Positions 36,430 to 43,537 of a DNA stretch of 64,000 nt are shown one piece after another. Position 1 is the stretch's first letter. Each line of letters begins with the position of its first letter. Source of the DNA: Prevotella sp. (GTDB lineage: Bacteria > Bacteroidota > Bacteroidia > Bacteroidales > Bacteroidaceae); contig JAFZSR010000053.1 of the NCBI GenBank assembly GCA_017619275.1, positions 28,836 to 92,835 of the forward strand, written 5' to 3'. The position numbers and the translations under genes were made by a program. The notes beneath the pieces are model-generated. The model was not told the DNA's origin and made no database searches. It saw only the letters and a program-made list of their open reading frames with translations.

Positions 36430-36852
36430 ATGAAAACAAATGCAAATTCATTACTTGTAGTAGCCATGGTTGCTGCTTGGGTAGTCTTTGGCATCATCAC
36501 CATTTTATTGTGGAAAATGGGCGGCGAAGCCCCACTGAAGAGCTGGATAGTTTCCTCACTGCTTACTAATTTCCTGATTCTTTTTTCCCATCACCAATTC
36601 TACCGTTCCAAAAGCGGAAAGCAACAGAACGCCCAGATGATGCTGAAAAGGAGGTCTGGATTATCACTCGTGGCGGCAATCATTGTTATTTGGGCGCTTA
36701 TGGGAGTTATCAATTTCGTGTCGTGGAAACTGGGCGACGAGCATCCCATCAAAGATTGGGTTTTCAAATCGACGGCCTTTACCATCTTGGCCATCTACGT
36801 CCATCTTGATAGCTTTTGCTCGCATGGCGAAGAGCAGCCAAACGCCCAATAG
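36430..36852 (+). CDS. Small four-helix membrane protein with internal duplication
   Basis: A 140-residue protein made of two homologous halves (about 7-69 and 76-140). Each half has two membrane helices and the pattern W-x-x-x-G-I/V-I-x(4)-W-K-M/L-G-x-E-x-P-L/I-K-x-W, and both halves end in Q-x-N-A-Q. Such duplicated four-helix proteins are seen among small transporters and scaffold proteins, but no family was recognised. It has its own promoter with a leader of about 100 nt and is followed by a long perfect hairpin. It may belong with the preceding cluster or be independent. Confidence 0.75.
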   Translation: MKTNANSLLVVAMVAAWVVFGIITILLWKMGGEAPLKSWIVSSLLTNFLILFSHHQFYRSKSGKQQNAQMMLKRRSGLSLVAAIIVIWALMGVINFVSWKLGDEHPIKDWVFKSTAFTILAIYVHLDSFCSHGEEQPNAQ

Positions 36853-36869
36853 CTGCACAGTCAACACAC

Positions 36870-36929
36870 AAACCGCAGAAGCCACAGAAACAGTCCCGAA
36901 GAGGGCTGTTTCTGTGGCTTCTGCGGTTT
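36870..36929. terminator. Perfect 24-bp inverted repeat between convergent genes
   Basis: 36870-36893 is exactly complementary to 36906-36929, with a 12-nt loop holding CCC/GGG. It lies between the membrane protein gene (+, ends 36852) and the ACT gene (-, ends 36945), where a bidirectional terminator is expected. There is no T-run on either side, so it may act with Rho, block exonucleases, or be a mobile palindrome. Confidence 0.6.
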
Positions 36930-36944
36930 CTGTGCGACACAACC

Positions 36945-37376
36945 TTATTGTGCCCACTTGCTGAGGTCCTGCTCGGCAATGAACTTCAGGTTGTTGAGGA
37001 TGATGGTCTCGCGGGCCTTCTCGCGGTTGTCGGTGCGGAAGACGAGGATACCCTTGCCGCCGTAGAGGAAGGTGTACATGTAGGCGATGCTGATGCCTGC
37101 GTCGCTGAACAGCTTGACGGCGTCGGCGCAGCGGCCGGGCTCGTCGTCGAGCTCCAGGGCGAGCACATCGCTCAGGGCGACGGCCACGCCGGCCTTTTTC
37201 AGCTCCTCGTAGGCGCGCAGCGGCTCGCTGCAGATGAGGCGGTAGATGCCATACTCAGCCGTGTCGGCTATGGTGGAGGCAATGATTTGAATCTTTTGCT
37301 CCTTCAGCACTTCGAGCACCTTAATGAGCGTACCCGAGCGGTTCTCGATGAAGATGGATAGTTGATGGATGGTCAT
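36945..37376 (-). CDS. ACT-domain amino-acid-binding protein
   Basis: A 143-residue protein built of two ACT domains: the first MTIHQLSIFIENRSGTLIKV, with the RSGTL ligand turn, the second around VLALELDDEPGRCADAVKLF with the DEPGR turn. Such tandem-ACT proteins bind amino acids and modulate partner enzymes. It lies 40 bp downstream of the phenylacetate-CoA ligase gene on the same strand, a pair often seen next to indolepyruvate oxidoreductase genes in gut Bacteroidetes. A role as allosteric partner or sensor for aromatic amino acid metabolism is inferred. Confidence 0.85.
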   Translation of the reverse strand: MTIHQLSIFIENRSGTLIKVLEVLKEQKIQIIASTIADTAEYGIYRLICSEPLRAYEELKKAGVAVALSDVLALELDDEPGRCADAVKLFSDAGISIAYMYTFLYGGKGILVFRTDNREKARETIILNNLKFIAEQDLSKWAQ

Positions 37377-37416
37377 AGTTGTTTTGCGTTATTACGTTAT
37401 TTCGTTAACAGATTGA

Positions 37417-38736
37417 TTAGAACAGCTTTCGCAGGTCTTTCACGCGCACGGCCTTCTTCTCGTCGCTGGTGGCCAGCGTGCCCTTGGGCACCAGGCGTAC
37501 CTTCGGCGTGATGAGGATTTCGTCCTTCAGCAGACGGGTGATGGTGCGCTCCAGCTGCTGCAAGCGTGGGAAGTCGTCGGTGAACATGCCGGCCAGCTCC
37601 ACCTCGACGGTCATCATGTCGTTGCCGTCGCGCGTCTCCAAGGTGATGAGGTAGTCGGTGCTCAGCTCCTTGAACTTCAGCAGGATCTTCTCTATCTGGA
37701 TGGGGAAGATGTTCACGCCCTTCAGGATCATCATGTCGTCGCTGCGGCCTTGCAGACGGGCCAGTCGGCGGTGATGACGACCACAGGCACACTCGCCGGG
37801 CAGGATGCGGGTGAGGTCGCGGGTGCGATAGCGCAGCAGCGGCATGGCCTCGCGGTTGATGGTGGTGAGCACCAGCTCGCCCAGCTGGCCGTCGGGCACA
37901 CGCTCCAGCGTCACAGGGTCGATAATCTCCACGATGAAATAGTCTTCCCAGATGTGGATGCCATTCTGCTCGGGGCACTCGAAGGCCACGCCCGGTCCCA
38001 TCATCTCGCTGATGCCGTAGCTGTTGTAGGCCTTCACGCCCAGGTTCTCCTCGATGCGCTTGCGCTGCTCCTCGCTATGAGGCTCGGCGCCGATGCACAG
38101 CACGCGCAGCTTCGTGTCGCGGCGCGGGTCGCAGCCCTCCTGCTGCATCACCTCGAAGATGCGCGAGGCATACGAGGGGATGGCGTGGAGCACGGTGGTG
38201 CCGAAGTCGCGGATAAACTTTATCTGGCGCGTGGTGTTGCCGGCGGCGGCGGGCACGGTGAGCATGCCCACCTTCTCGGCGCCATATTGGAATCCCAGAC
38301 CGGCGGTGAACATGCCATAGCCGGCCGAGTTCTGGAACACATCCTCGGGACGGCTACCCACCATCCACAGACAGCGGGCCACGGCGTTGGCCCACTCGTC
38401 GATGTCCTTCTGCGAATGCAGCACCACGGTGGGGTTGCCAGTGGTTCCGCTCGACGAGTGCAACCGCGTACATTCTTTTAAAGGTACGCACGCGAGGCCG
38501 AAGGGATAGTTCTCGCGCAGGTCTTCCTTCGTGGTAAAGGGCAGTTTCTTCACATCGTCGAGCGTCTGGATGTCGTCGGGCGTGATGCCCAGCTCGGCAA
38601 AACGCTTGCGGTAGAACTCGGCGTTCATGCAGTGGCGCACGGTCTTCTGCAGCCGCTGCAGTTGCAGGGCTTCCAGCGCGTCGCGGCTCATGGTCTCCAG
38701 TTCAGGGTTGAAATAGGGGGAGTAAGTTTCTTTCAT
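37417..38736 (-). CDS. paaK: Phenylacetate-CoA ligase
   Basis: An ANL-superfamily AMP-forming acyl-CoA ligase of 439 residues, normal PaaK length. The P-loop LHSSSGTTGNPTVV, the A5-like motif YNSYGISEMMGPG, and the late motifs LVLTTINREAMPLLRYRTRD and GRSDDMMILKGVNIFP are intact. It activates phenylacetate or related aryl acids made from aromatic amino acids. The typical ior genes are not in this window. The ACT gene follows 40 bp downstream. A -7 promoter box (complement of CAAAGTTA, 38771-38778) lies 35 bp upstream of the start. Confidence 0.92.
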   Translation of the reverse strand: MKETYSPYFNPELETMSRDALEALQLQRLQKTVRHCMNAEFYRKRFAELGITPDDIQTLDDVKKLPFTTKEDLRENYPFGLACVPLKECTRLHSSSGTTGNPTVVLHSQKDIDEWANAVARCLWMVGSRPEDVFQNSAGYGMFTAGLGFQYGAEKVGMLTVPAAAGNTTRQIKFIRDFGTTVLHAIPSYASRIFEVMQQEGCDPRRDTKLRVLCIGAEPHSEEQRKRIEENLGVKAYNSYGISEMMGPGVAFECPEQNGIHIWEDYFIVEIIDPVTLERVPDGQLGELVLTTINREAMPLLRYRTRDLTRILPGECACGRHHRRLARLQGRSDDMMILKGVNIFPIQIEKILLKFKELSTDYLITLETRDGNDMMTVEVELAGMFTDDFPRLQQLERTITRLLKDEILITPKVRLVPKGTLATSDEKKAVRVKDLRKLF

Positions 38737-38770
38737 TACACAGTTTTTGATTTCTTGTCATAATGTGCCG

Positions 38771-38778
38771 CAAAGTTA
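38771..38778 (-). promoter_or_regulatory. Promoter -7 box of paaK
   Basis: Minus-strand TAACTTTG (complement of CAAAGTTA). A CAAA at 38791-38794 is too close to be a normal -33 box. It is divergent from the promoter at 38829-38859. Confidence 0.55.
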
Positions 38779-38828
38779 GGCATTTTTCGTCAAATAGGCA
38801 AGGGAATCAAAAAAAAAGTGCAAAAAAG

Positions 38829-38859
38829 TTTGTAAAACGGAAATATAGCACTAACTTTG
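38829..38859 (+). promoter_or_regulatory. Promoter of the BIG2 secreted protein gene
   Basis: TTTG 38829-38832, 19 bp, TAACTTTG 38852-38859, an exact match. Leader of about 70 nt to ATG 38937. Confidence 0.8.
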
Positions 38860-38936
38860 TAGCGGATTGTAAAAACCGGTCATCGTAGCCTAACTTTTCA
38901 ACATCTAATTATATTTCTAACTAAACAAAAAACGTT

Positions 38937-40337
38937 ATGAGAGTACTTTACAACATGAAGTCTGCATTGCTGCTCATGGCTGCAATGCTGTCGTTTGGAA
39001 CCGCCATGGCTGAGACTGGCACCGAGACCGAGGCCGACCAGCAGAATGGCAACAAGAACGTGACCGCCGAGGGCATCAGCTACTATATCGACGGCGGATT
39101 CATAGCAGGAACGGGCTCGGCACAGAAGCCCCCCATGACCAGCAAGGGCTTGAAGTTCCGCACTGGCACCAGCGGTGGCACGCTCACCTTCACCGTGCGC
39201 CCCAACTACACCGTCACACGCCTCTACATGGCCGGCGTAGGTAACTACGTGCGTACAGATGCCAGCATCGACCGCTTCATCGATGTGACGAAGGTGGAAG
39301 TGGACGGCGTGGAAGTGCCGTTCACCGGTGGACATTTCCCCGACAAGAATTCCGACGTGGCAGCCGAGCTCTTCGTTGAAAATATTGCCGCCACCGAGAC
39401 CATCACGCTCTACTTCGACAACAGCAATGCCGAGGGCACGCAGATCAACGCTTCGTGGGCTATCGACTGGAGCCGTCCCGATGCCTCCGAACCCACCATC
39501 ACCGTGTCGCCCGCCGAGCTGTCGCTCATCCCCGGCGAGACCTATCAGCTCAATGTGCATGTCGACCCCGCCAGCTTCACCACCCACTGGGTGAGTGAAC
39601 TGCCCGAACTGGCCACAGTGAGCGAGACGGGACTGGTTACCGCCATCGAGAGCGGTGCTTGCACCATCAGCAACGTGTGGGACGACGATGAGAGCGTTTA
39701 TGGCAGCATGCAGCTCTATGTCAACCATTTCAATCCCACCGAGTTGGCCGTGGTGAAGGAATACAACTTTGCAGAGATGGGCGACATCACGCTCACCCTT
39801 GAGGAAGAGGCTTGCGGCGCCATCTGGAACGAGGGCAACAAGAAGGTGAACAACGTGTTCTTCTGCACCAACGAGGGTTTGGAGAACATTGCCGTGCAGG
39901 CTGCACTCTCTGGCGGTAAGGGATGGAGCATCGTAGCCGGCGAAGGCCTGAAGCTGGCTTCGGGTGCTGGCCGTTGCGCCGCCATCAAAGCTAATGAAGG
40001 CGAGATTGTGGAAATCTTCTACACCGGCAATGGCTTCTATACGGGCAGCCATGTGGATCCCATCCGTCCCGATGATGGTGCCGAGAAGACCGCTATCAAC
40101 CAGGGCATTGGCCACGCCATCTACGGCATGGTTGAAGACGGACTGCTGGGCTTCGAGCTCGACAAGGGCAATTCCGTGTCGAAGATTGTGGTCTACGCCA
40201 ATGACATCACCGACGGCATCAGCGAGATGGCTGCCGACGCCGTCCAGGCTCCTGTCTACAATCTGCAGGGCGTGCGTGTCGTGGCTCCGAAGAACGGCCT
40301 CTTCATCCAGAATGGCCGCAAGTTCGTGGTGAAGTAA
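38937..40337 (+). CDS. Secreted BIG2-domain protein with sorting-like tail
   Basis: A 466-residue protein with a signal peptide (start ATG 38937, or ATG 38955, which begins MKSALLLMAAMLSFG). The N-terminal half is a beta-sandwich (ISYYIDGGF...RPNYTVTRLYMAG), a BIG2-like domain follows at about 185-260 (VSPAELSLIPGETYQLNVH, ATVSETGLVTAIESG), then another beta domain, and the tail YNLQGVRVVAPKNGLFI...NGRKFVVK. The beta domains resemble those of the CE8 protein in this window. No catalytic motif is seen, so it may be a surface binding protein. It is a single-gene unit with its own promoter and terminator. Confidence 0.78.
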   Translation: MRVLYNMKSALLLMAAMLSFGTAMAETGTETEADQQNGNKNVTAEGISYYIDGGFIAGTGSAQKPPMTSKGLKFRTGTSGGTLTFTVRPNYTVTRLYMAGVGNYVRTDASIDRFIDVTKVEVDGVEVPFTGGHFPDKNSDVAAELFVENIAATETITLYFDNSNAEGTQINASWAIDWSRPDASEPTITVSPAELSLIPGETYQLNVHVDPASFTTHWVSELPELATVSETGLVTAIESGACTISNVWDDDESVYGSMQLYVNHFNPTELAVVKEYNFAEMGDITLTLEEEACGAIWNEGNKKVNNVFFCTNEGLENIAVQAALSGGKGWSIVAGEGLKLASGAGRCAAIKANEGEIVEIFYTGNGFYTGSHVDPIRPDDGAEKTAINQGIGHAIYGMVEDGLLGFELDKGNSVSKIVVYANDITDGISEMAADAVQAPVYNLQGVRVVAPKNGLFIQNGRKFVVK

Positions 40338-40366
40338 GTGGAGTGAATAATCCAAGTGATAGAGTA

Positions 40367-40404
40367 GGGGGGACGCTGGCCTTGTGGCAGCGTCCCCCCT
40401 TCTT
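40367..40404 (+). terminator. Terminator of the BIG2 protein gene
   Basis: GGGGGGACGCTG (40367-40378) pairs perfectly with CAGCGTCCCCCC (40388-40399), with GCC/GG in the loop, then TTCTTC. Very GC-rich stem with a weak T-run. Confidence 0.75.
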
Positions 40405-40470
40405 CGATGCGCGCGTTTATATGTTTTTTTCCGGCCGATGCCGCCCTTCTGGGCATAGGAGCCGACTTCC

Positions 40471-40540
40471 GAAATTTTGGTAACGATTTTTTGAAAAAAG
40501 TCAACGACTTTTGAAAAAATCTCGTACGAGTTTTTTTTTC
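40471..40540. repeat. Dispersed AT-rich repeat, copy 3
   Basis: Reads GAAATTTTGGTAACGATTTTT, then GAAAAAAGTCAACGACTTTT and GAAAAAATCTCGTACGAG, ending in nine T. Same family as 13136-13202, 13491-13534 and 56622-56684. Confidence 0.7.
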
Positions 40541-40696
40541 GCCTTCAGTAGGCTTGTCATTTCGTTTAGTTCCTATCTCCGGAAACCCCGATAAACACAG
40601 CGTTTGCGGCTTCTCGCTCGGTCTACGGACATGATAGGCTCAAAGGACCAGTCCTAATGGATATCTAATTGGTGTGTTTTGTTCATTCCGAAAACA

Positions 40697-40822
40697 ATGC
40701 GCAGCCCTTCCCCTCCCTTCAAGGGGAGGGGCGGGGGTGGGGTCTCTAAAATTCTGACAATGAGGTATATACAGACCCCACCCCTAACCCCTCCCCTTGA
40801 AGGGAGGGGAGTGGCTGCGCAT
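40697..40822. mobile_element. MITE-like element with long terminal inverted repeats
   Basis: A 126-bp element whose ends are inverted repeats of about 48 bp: ATGCGCAGCC at 40697-40706 and GGCTGCGCAT at 40813-40822, each continuing into CCCCTCCCTTCAAGGGGAGGGG-like and GGGGTGGGGTCT-like sequence. Only about 26 nt (40746-40772) are unpaired. It has no ORF. Similar CCCCTCCCCTTGAAGGG repeats are common between genes in Bacteroidetes. No transposase is present. Confidence 0.7.
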
Positions 40823-40885
40823 ACGCGCGTGATAAGGGGAGAGGCTGCTATTCATAAAGAACACCTAAAGTCAGGAACTATAAAA

Positions 40886-40916
40886 GGCATCCCTAGCGTC
40901 AACGCGTGGGGATGCC
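40886..40916 (-). terminator. Terminator of mscL
   Basis: GGCATCCC (40886-40893) pairs with GGGATGCC (40909-40916). On the minus strand the stem is followed by TTTTATAG, so it terminates the mscL transcript, whose stop is about 100 bp away. The gap to the gene also holds a CACACGG/CCGTGTG hairpin. Confidence 0.65.
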
Positions 40917-41013
40917 TCGGTTTGGTAATTAACTCCAACAGAACACACGGAGAGGACCCCAGAGAATTGCGGAGTTTCCCGTGTGCCCTGTGGAAGAAAA
41001 GGGGCCGCAGTGC

Positions 41014-41409
41014 TTACTTCTGCTTCAGCAGGTCGCGAATCTCGGCCAGCAGTTCTTCCTGCGTGGGACCCTTCGGCTCTTCGGGTGCGGGAGCCTCTTC
41101 CTTCTTGCGGTTCAGCTTGTTGATGCCCTTCAGCATGAGGAAGATACAGAAGGCGACAATGAGGAAGTCGACAATGTTCTGGATGAAGTTTCCGTAGCAG
41201 ATCTTTGCTGCATCCTCGCCCTCACCCAGGGTAACGGCCAGAGTGGTGAAGTCAACACCGCCCGTGAGCTTGCCTACGATGGGCATCAGCACGTCGTTGA
41301 CGAGTGAGCTCACAATCTTTCCAAACGCGCCGCCGATGATCACACCAACAGCCATGTCCATCACGTTGCCCTTCATGGCAAACTCCTTAAACTCTTTAAT
41401 AAATCCCAT
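41014..41409 (-). CDS. mscL: Large-conductance mechanosensitive channel
   Basis: A 131-residue pentameric channel that opens under membrane tension in hypo-osmotic shock. The N-terminal amphipathic helix ([20 protein letters not shown]) leads into the pore helix [23 protein letters not shown]. The second membrane helix is [19 protein letters not shown], and the C-terminal helix bundle carries charged KK...EE repeats. Length is standard. It is divergent from gap; a possible -7 box lies at 41537-41544. Confidence 0.97.
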   Translation of the reverse strand: MGFIKEFKEFAMKGNVMDMAVGVIIGGAFGKIVSSLVNDVLMPIVGKLTGGVDFTTLAVTLGEGEDAAKICYGNFIQNIVDFLIVAFCIFLMLKGINKLNRKKEEAPAPEEPKGPTQEELLAEIRDLLKQK

Positions 41410-41536
41410 AGTGCGTTACGTTTTAATGGTTAATATTGTAAACTTTACGTTGCAATCTGCTATTCGGGTCTTGATATTAAGCAATTTTCAGCCTTTAATT
41501 TGCTTTTTTCAATTTTATTAATACTGAAAGACGATG

Positions 41537-41544
41537 CAAATATA
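41537..41544 (-). promoter_or_regulatory. Possible -7 box of mscL
   Basis: Minus-strand TATATTTG (complement of CAAATATA), 128 bp upstream of the start. No -33 box. It nearly abuts the gap promoter on the other strand. Confidence 0.4.
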
Positions 41545-41556
41545 AGATTTTTTTTG

Positions 41557-41564
41557 TAACTTTG
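41557..41564 (+). promoter_or_regulatory. Promoter -7 box of gap
   Basis: TAACTTTG, 83 bp before the gap ATG, preceded by a T-run instead of a clear -33 TTTG. Confidence 0.6.
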
Positions 41565-41647
41565 TGCCCGAAAAGGAAAAAAAAATGCGTCAAGAGCGCA
41601 AAAAAGTGATTTTTTTGTATAATTTTCATCTATAACAAACAAAAACA

Positions 41648-42715
41648 ATGACAAAAGTTGCAATTAACGGCTTTGGCCGTATCGGTCGCCTCGCATTCCG
41701 TCAGATGTTCGAGGCCGAGGGTTATGAAGTAGTGGCTATCAACGACCTGACCAGCCCCAAGATGCTGGCTCACCTGCTGAAGTACGACACCGCTCAGGGC
41801 GGTTTCGCTGGCAAGTTCGGTGAGAACAAGCACACTGTGGAGTGCAAGGACGCCGTGCTGGGCGAGGATGGCAAGACCGTGGTTACTCCCGGTAGCATCA
41901 CCGTCGATGGCAAGGAGATCACCATCTATGCAAAGCCCAACGCCGCTGAGCTGCCTTGGGGCGAGCTGGGTGTTGACGTTGTGCTGGAGTGCACAGGTTT
42001 CTACACCTCGAAGGCTAAGAGTGAGGCCCACATCAAGGCTGGTGCCAAGAAGGTTGTGATTTCGGCTCCCGCCGGCAACGACCTGCCCACCATCGTCTAC
42101 AATGTGAACCACACCACGCTGACTCCCGCTGACACCATCATCAGCGCTGCCAGCTGCACCACCAACTGCTTGGCTCCCATGGCCGACGCTCTGAACAAGT
42201 ATGCTCCCATCGTGAGCGGTATCATGAGCACCATCCACGCCTACACTGGCGACCAGATGATTCTCGATGGCCCACAGCGCAAGGGTGACCTGCGTCGCAG
42301 CCGCGCTGGTGCTTGCAACATCGTTCCCAACTCGACGGGTGCCGCCAAGGCCATCGGTCTGGTTATCCCCGAGCTGAACGGCAAGCTCATCGGTAGCGCA
42401 CAGCGCGTTCCCACTCCCACTGGCTCAACCACCATCCTCGTGGCTGTTGTCAAGGGTAAGGACATCACCAAGGAAGGCATCAACGCAGCTATGAAGGCCG
42501 CCGGCAACGAGAGCTTCGGCTATACCGAGGATCAGATTGTGAGCAGCGACATCATCGGCATGAAGTTCGGTTCGCTCTTCGATGCTACCCAGACCATGGT
42601 TAGCAAGATCGACGACGACACCTATCAGGTGCAGGTCGTGAGCTGGTACGACAACGAGAACAGCTACACCTCGCAGATGGTTCGCACCATTAAGTACCTC
42701 GCCGAGCTGAAGTAA
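41648..42715 (+). CDS. gap: Glyceraldehyde-3-phosphate dehydrogenase
   Basis: A 355-residue glycolytic enzyme that oxidises glyceraldehyde-3-phosphate with NAD and phosphate. The Rossmann motif [12 protein letters not shown], catalytic Cys in [12 protein letters not shown], the His-bearing [10 protein letters not shown], the RVPTPTGS segment and the C-terminal [13 protein letters not shown] are all present. The slightly long length comes from an insertion around residues 60-90, common in Bacteroidetes. Codon use is strongly biased, as expected for a highly expressed gene. A strong terminator follows. Confidence 0.98.
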   Translation: MTKVAINGFGRIGRLAFRQMFEAEGYEVVAINDLTSPKMLAHLLKYDTAQGGFAGKFGENKHTVECKDAVLGEDGKTVVTPGSITVDGKEITIYAKPNAAELPWGELGVDVVLECTGFYTSKAKSEAHIKAGAKKVVISAPAGNDLPTIVYNVNHTTLTPADTIISAASCTTNCLAPMADALNKYAPIVSGIMSTIHAYTGDQMILDGPQRKGDLRRSRAGACNIVPNSTGAAKAIGLVIPELNGKLIGSAQRVPTPTGSTTILVAVVKGKDITKEGINAAMKAAGNESFGYTEDQIVSSDIIGMKFGSLFDATQTMVSKIDDDTYQVQVVSWYDNENSYTSQMVRTIKYLAELK

Positions 42716-42736
42716 GAAAACACAACCCAAGCATGA

Positions 42737-42772
42737 AAAAATGCCGTCGCCTGTTAAAGGACGGCATTTTTT
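42737..42772 (+). terminator. Terminator of gap
   Basis: AAAATGCCGTC pairs with GACGGCATTTT around an 11-nt loop, followed by T. Nearly the same stem occurs at 43336-43374 after the next gene. Confidence 0.9.
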
Positions 42773-42797
42773 CTGCAACAAAAAATGAAAAGAAACA

Positions 42798-43313
42798 ATG
42801 AAGAAAATATATCTTTTTTTCGTAGCCGCAGCTATGGTTTGCGTGATGGCTGCATGTGGCGGTAAGAGCCAGAGTCCTGAAGAAGAAAAGGCTGCCAAAG
42901 AGCTGGCCGAGTCGGGTAACGTATTTGATGGTGCCCATTTCTCTATGGCCTATCCCGGTGCATGGAAGGAAACCTATAAGAACGAGAACACTATCAACGC
43001 CGCTGCCGACGACAATTACACAAAGGTCGACGCTACCTTCAGCGACTATCCCTGCAAGCCCGCCGACTTCGAGCAGTATTACAAGAACTTCACCAGCATG
43101 TCGATGCACTCGAGCTTCAAGTTCGACCAGCCCGTCATCGATGGCAACATCCTGACCTTCAAGGGCGTGAATGGCGATTTTGCCATGACAAACTTTATCG
43201 TCTTCATCGATAATAACGCAGGTGTGGCAGGCAGCGTGAAATATCCTGTGGCCAAGGCTGCCGAGGTGGAGCCAATCATCAAGCCCATGCTCAATACCAT
43301 CAAGAAAAAGTAA
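42798..43313 (+). CDS. Small lipoprotein
   Basis: A 171-residue lipoprotein (MKKIYLFFVAAAMVCVMAAC, lipobox MAAC). The mature part has a compact alpha/beta pattern (FSMAYPGAWKETYKNENT, TFSDYPCKPADFEQYYKNF, FIVFIDNNAGVAGSVKY) that resembles small PsbP/DUF1795-like folds in which a cell-envelope protein carries a YPxxW element. Function unknown. It sits between two near-identical terminators, right after gap, with no strong promoter of its own, so it may rely on read-through. Confidence 0.78.
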   Translation: MKKIYLFFVAAAMVCVMAACGGKSQSPEEEKAAKELAESGNVFDGAHFSMAYPGAWKETYKNENTINAAADDNYTKVDATFSDYPCKPADFEQYYKNFTSMSMHSSFKFDQPVIDGNILTFKGVNGDFAMTNFIVFIDNNAGVAGSVKYPVAKAAEVEPIIKPMLNTIKKK

Positions 43314-43335
43314 CTTTTCTTCCTAACGGAATATG

Positions 43336-43374
43336 AAAAAATGCCGTCACACTTTGTTGGACGGCATTTTTTTT
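43336..43374 (+). terminator. Terminator of the small lipoprotein gene
   Basis: AAAAATGCCGTC pairs with GACGGCATTTTT, 11-nt loop, then T-run. The stem is identical to the gap terminator. Confidence 0.9.
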
Positions 43375-43436
43375 GTATCTTTGGCTTCGCCGAACTTACT
43401 TGGCACTCGGAAATGAAAAGAAAAGCAAGCTTTCCT

Positions 43437-43467
43437 TTTGCATTTCACTCTTTTTTTTGTAACTTTG
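43437..43467 (+). promoter_or_regulatory. Promoter of the nucleotidase-regulator operon
   Basis: TTTG 43437-43440, 19 bp, TAACTTTG 43460-43467. Leader of about 65 nt to ATG 43538. Confidence 0.8.
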
Positions 43468-43537
43468 CGGCGCTAAAACTGCAAGCGCAGGGAGGAGGTC
43501 TTGCTGCGCTGAAGAAATAATCTTAATACTGAGGAAT

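Noticed and set aside
37377-37416. Another stop-codon ladder between paaK and the ACT gene
   Set aside because: AATAACG-like repeats are present, but the period is about 8 bases and only one extra in-frame TAA occurs 12 bases after the first.
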